From positions 947,436-1,011,435 of the forward strand of contig JAPZUD010000001.1 of NCBI GenBank assembly GCA_027533425.1: a stretch of DNA of 64,000 bases, read 5' to 3'. Position 1 is the first letter of the stretch; each line of letters begins with the position of its first letter. The notes under the pieces were generated by a model. It had not been told where the DNA came from, searched no databases, and saw nothing but the letters and a program-made list of their open reading frames with translations. A program made the translations under genes and the position numbers. Origin of the DNA: Beijerinckiaceae bacterium. Lineage in GTDB: Bacteria; Pseudomonadota; Alphaproteobacteria; Rhizobiales; Beijerinckiaceae. Below, piece by piece: positions 62,609-64,000 of this stretch.

Positions 62609-63331
62609 TCAGGCCTCCGTCGTTTCAGCCGACGCCGGAGCGTCATCAGCACCGCCATTCAGGCGGAACTTGCCGGGAACCGGCGCGTCCTTGTGAACCG
62701 GCTTCTTGACCGCATCGCGAACGGTGATCCAGCCACCCTTCACACCCGGAACCGCACCCTCGACGAGGATCAGGCCGCGTTCCGCATCGGTGCGGACGAC
62801 CTTGAGGTTCAGCGTGGTGACGCGCTCGACACCGAGATGGCCCGGCATCTTCTTGTTCTTGAAGGTCTTGCCCGGGTCCTGGCGGCCGCCGGTCGAACCG
62901 ATCGAACGGTGCGAGACCGAGACGCCGTGGGTGGCGCGGAGACCGCCGAAATTCCAGCGCTTCATGCCGCCGGCAAAGCCCTTGCCGGTGGTGGTGCCCG
63001 TCACATCGACGAACTGGCCTGCCACGAAATGATCCGCCGTGATCTCGGCGCCGACCGGAATGACAGCCTGGTCATCGACGCGGAACTCGACGAGCTTCAT
63101 GCGCGGCTCGACTTTCGCCACCGCGAAACGCTCGCGCTCGGCCTTCGACACGTTCTTGGGCTTGGCCTTGCCGGCGCCAAGCTGCAGCGCGACATAGCCG
63201 TCACGCTCCGCAGTCTTGTGCGCCACGACCTGGCAGCCATCCAGACGCAGCACCGTCACGGGGACATGTTCCCCGCCCTCGGTGAAAACTCGGGTCATGC
63301 CGAGCTTCTGTGCAATTACCCCTGACCTCAT
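62609..63331 (-). CDS. rplC: 50S ribosomal protein L3
   Basis: A 240-residue protein with [23 protein letters not shown] at the start and [50 protein letters not shown] in the extended arm reaching the peptidyl-transferase centre. The ~30-residue C-terminal Ala/Gly/Asp-rich tail is an alphaproteobacterial feature. Confidence 0.97.
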   Translation of the reverse strand: MRSGVIAQKLGMTRVFTEGGEHVPVTVLRLDGCQVVAHKTAERDGYVALQLGAGKAKPKNVSKAERERFAVAKVEPRMKLVEFRVDDQAVIPVGAEITADHFVAGQFVDVTGTTTGKGFAGGMKRWNFGGLRATHGVSVSHRSIGSTGGRQDPGKTFKNKKMPGHLGVERVTTLNLKVVRTDAERGLILVEGAVPGVKGGWITVRDAVKKPVHKDAPVPGKFRLNGGADDAPASAETTEA

Positions 63332-63384
63332 GGGCGCTGTTCCTTATACCAGAGGAGGTCCACAAAACCTGATCGCCGGAGCGA

Positions 63385-63693
63385 TCAGAGACGGATTTCG
63401 ACATCGACCCCGGCCGCGAGGTCGAGCTTCATCAGCGCGTCCACGGTCTGCGGAGTCGGATCAACGATATCCAGCACGCGCTTGTGCGTACGGATCTCGA
63501 ACTGCTCGCGGCTCTTCTTGTCGATATGCGGCGAGCGGTTGACGGTGAACTTCTCGATCCGCGTCGGCAGCGGGATCGGGCCCCGCACCTGCGCGCCCGT
63601 GCGCTTCGCTGTCGAGACGATCTCGCGCGTCGACGTATCGAGCACGCGATGATCGAAAGCCTTGAGGCGGATGCGGATGGTCTGTCCGTTCAT
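63385..63693 (-). CDS. rpsJ: 30S ribosomal protein S10 (NusE)
   Basis: A 102-residue protein, the first gene of the S10 operon here. [45 protein letters not shown] is diagnostic. S10 also acts as NusE in antitermination. It starts 142 bases after the tuf stop. Confidence 0.98.
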   Translation of the reverse strand: MNGQTIRIRLKAFDHRVLDTSTREIVSTAKRTGAQVRGPIPLPTRIEKFTVNRSPHIDKKSREQFEIRTHKRVLDIVDPTPQTVDALMKLDLAAGVDVEIRL

Positions 63694-63790
63694 CGCTTTG
63701 TTCCTTGGCTACTGGCCAGGCCCCCCTGCAGGAGCCGTGATGGGGTTGCCCCCGGATGGTTCGCCCCCGAAAGGGCCATCAACGCGAAAG

Positions 63791-63816
63791 CGCACCGCCA
63801 ATTGGCTGGCGGTGCG
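63791..63816 (-). other. Perfect hairpin between tuf and rpsJ
   Basis: A ten-base perfect stem (CGCACCGCCA at 63791-63800 with TGGCGGTGCG at 63807-63816) and a six-base loop, 18 bases after the tuf stop on the minus strand. It is not followed by a T run, only by CTTTC. It may be a weak terminator, an RNA-processing site or an attenuator in front of the S10 operon. Confidence 0.6.
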
Positions 63817-63834
63817 CCAGAGAATTGAGTGACC

Positions 63835-64000
63835 TCAATCCTGGATATTGGCGACGACGCCGGCGCCGACGGTGCGGCCGCCTTCACGGATGGCGAAGCG
63901 GAGCTTCTCTTCCATCGCGATCGGCGTGATCAGCTCGACATCGAACGAGATGTTGTCGCCCGGCATCACCATTTCCGTGCCTTCCGGCAGCGTCACGATG
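63835..64000 (-). CDS. tuf: Elongation factor Tu, C-terminal end only
   Basis: The last 54 codons and stop of tuf; the rest lies beyond the right edge. The residues [23 protein letters not shown] are the invariant end of EF-Tu domain III. EF-Tu delivers aminoacyl-tRNA to the ribosome. It is directly upstream of rpsJ, as expected for the str-S10 region of alphaproteobacteria. Confidence 0.97.
   Translation of the reverse strand, partial: IVTLPEGTEMVMPGDNISFDVELITPIAMEEKLRFAIREGGRTVGAGVVANIQD

Overview
The window is a high-GC chromosomal segment from an alphaproteobacterium, most likely of the order Hyphomicrobiales (Rhizobiales). The case rests on several lineage-typical genes: a pleD/divK cell-cycle pair, an EipB-type periplasmic protein, DUF1489 and DUF3572 proteins, an ATP12-type F1-ATPase chaperone, a PHB phasin, a clpS-clpA pair, and an S10-spc-alpha ribosomal super-operon with rpmJ missing after secY. 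The genus cannot be fixed from the sequence alone.

Layout. 1-5.6 kb: pleD (cut by the window edge), divK, a DUF3572 protein, eipB, a RidA protein, a glycerophosphodiesterase, a FemAB-like acyltransferase and a small Tyr/Arg-rich Tat-exported protein ending in a clear terminator. 5.6-6.2 kb: a visibly AT-rich patch with one small two-helix membrane protein. 6.2-13.2 kb: HIT hydrolase, AzlC/AzlD amino-acid exporter, a secreted MetX-like hydrolase, clpA/clpS and a phasin with a promoter that looks operator-controlled. 13.5-16.7 kb: a D,D-carboxypeptidase with a SPOR domain, a membrane-anchored J-domain protein and DUF1489. 16.7-29.1 kb: the leucine-degradation enzymes (biotin subunit and carboxyltransferase of an acyl-CoA carboxylase, probably methylcrotonyl-CoA carboxylase, plus isovaleryl-CoA dehydrogenase), spread among unrelated genes that include an RTX protein, an SDR, a GST, a rhodanese and a TadG-like vWA protein. 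29.3-36.5 kb: a lipid-linked sugar flippase with a co-transcribed GNAT-type protein, a GH25 lipoprotein, a GGDEF-EAL protein, MgtE and tRNA-Leu(GAG). 36.6-49 kb: a lone FliN, LipB, GGCT, an M19 dipeptidase, ATP12, HAD phosphatase, PsiF-like protein, RluC-type pseudouridine synthase, CrcB, RarA and a Deg protease. 49.1-64 kb: the complete ribosomal protein cluster from rplQ back to rpsJ, all on the minus strand, then the 3' end of tuf at the window edge.

How it fits together. Most of the window is housekeeping: cell-cycle signalling, envelope maintenance, N-end-rule proteolysis, branched-chain amino-acid catabolism and the translation machinery. I did not find a convincing new multi-gene system, CRISPR array, prophage or intact insertion sequence. 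The most interesting signals are local. They are a pair of TGC-N3-GCA sites spaced 30 bp apart over the phasin promoter (a probable PhaR operator), a low-complexity insertion inside a FemAB-like protein, a basic/proline-rich tail and an altered ClpP-docking tripeptide in ClpA, an AT-rich patch with an unrecognised small membrane protein, an unrecognised protein downstream of ivd, and an orphan RTX protein.
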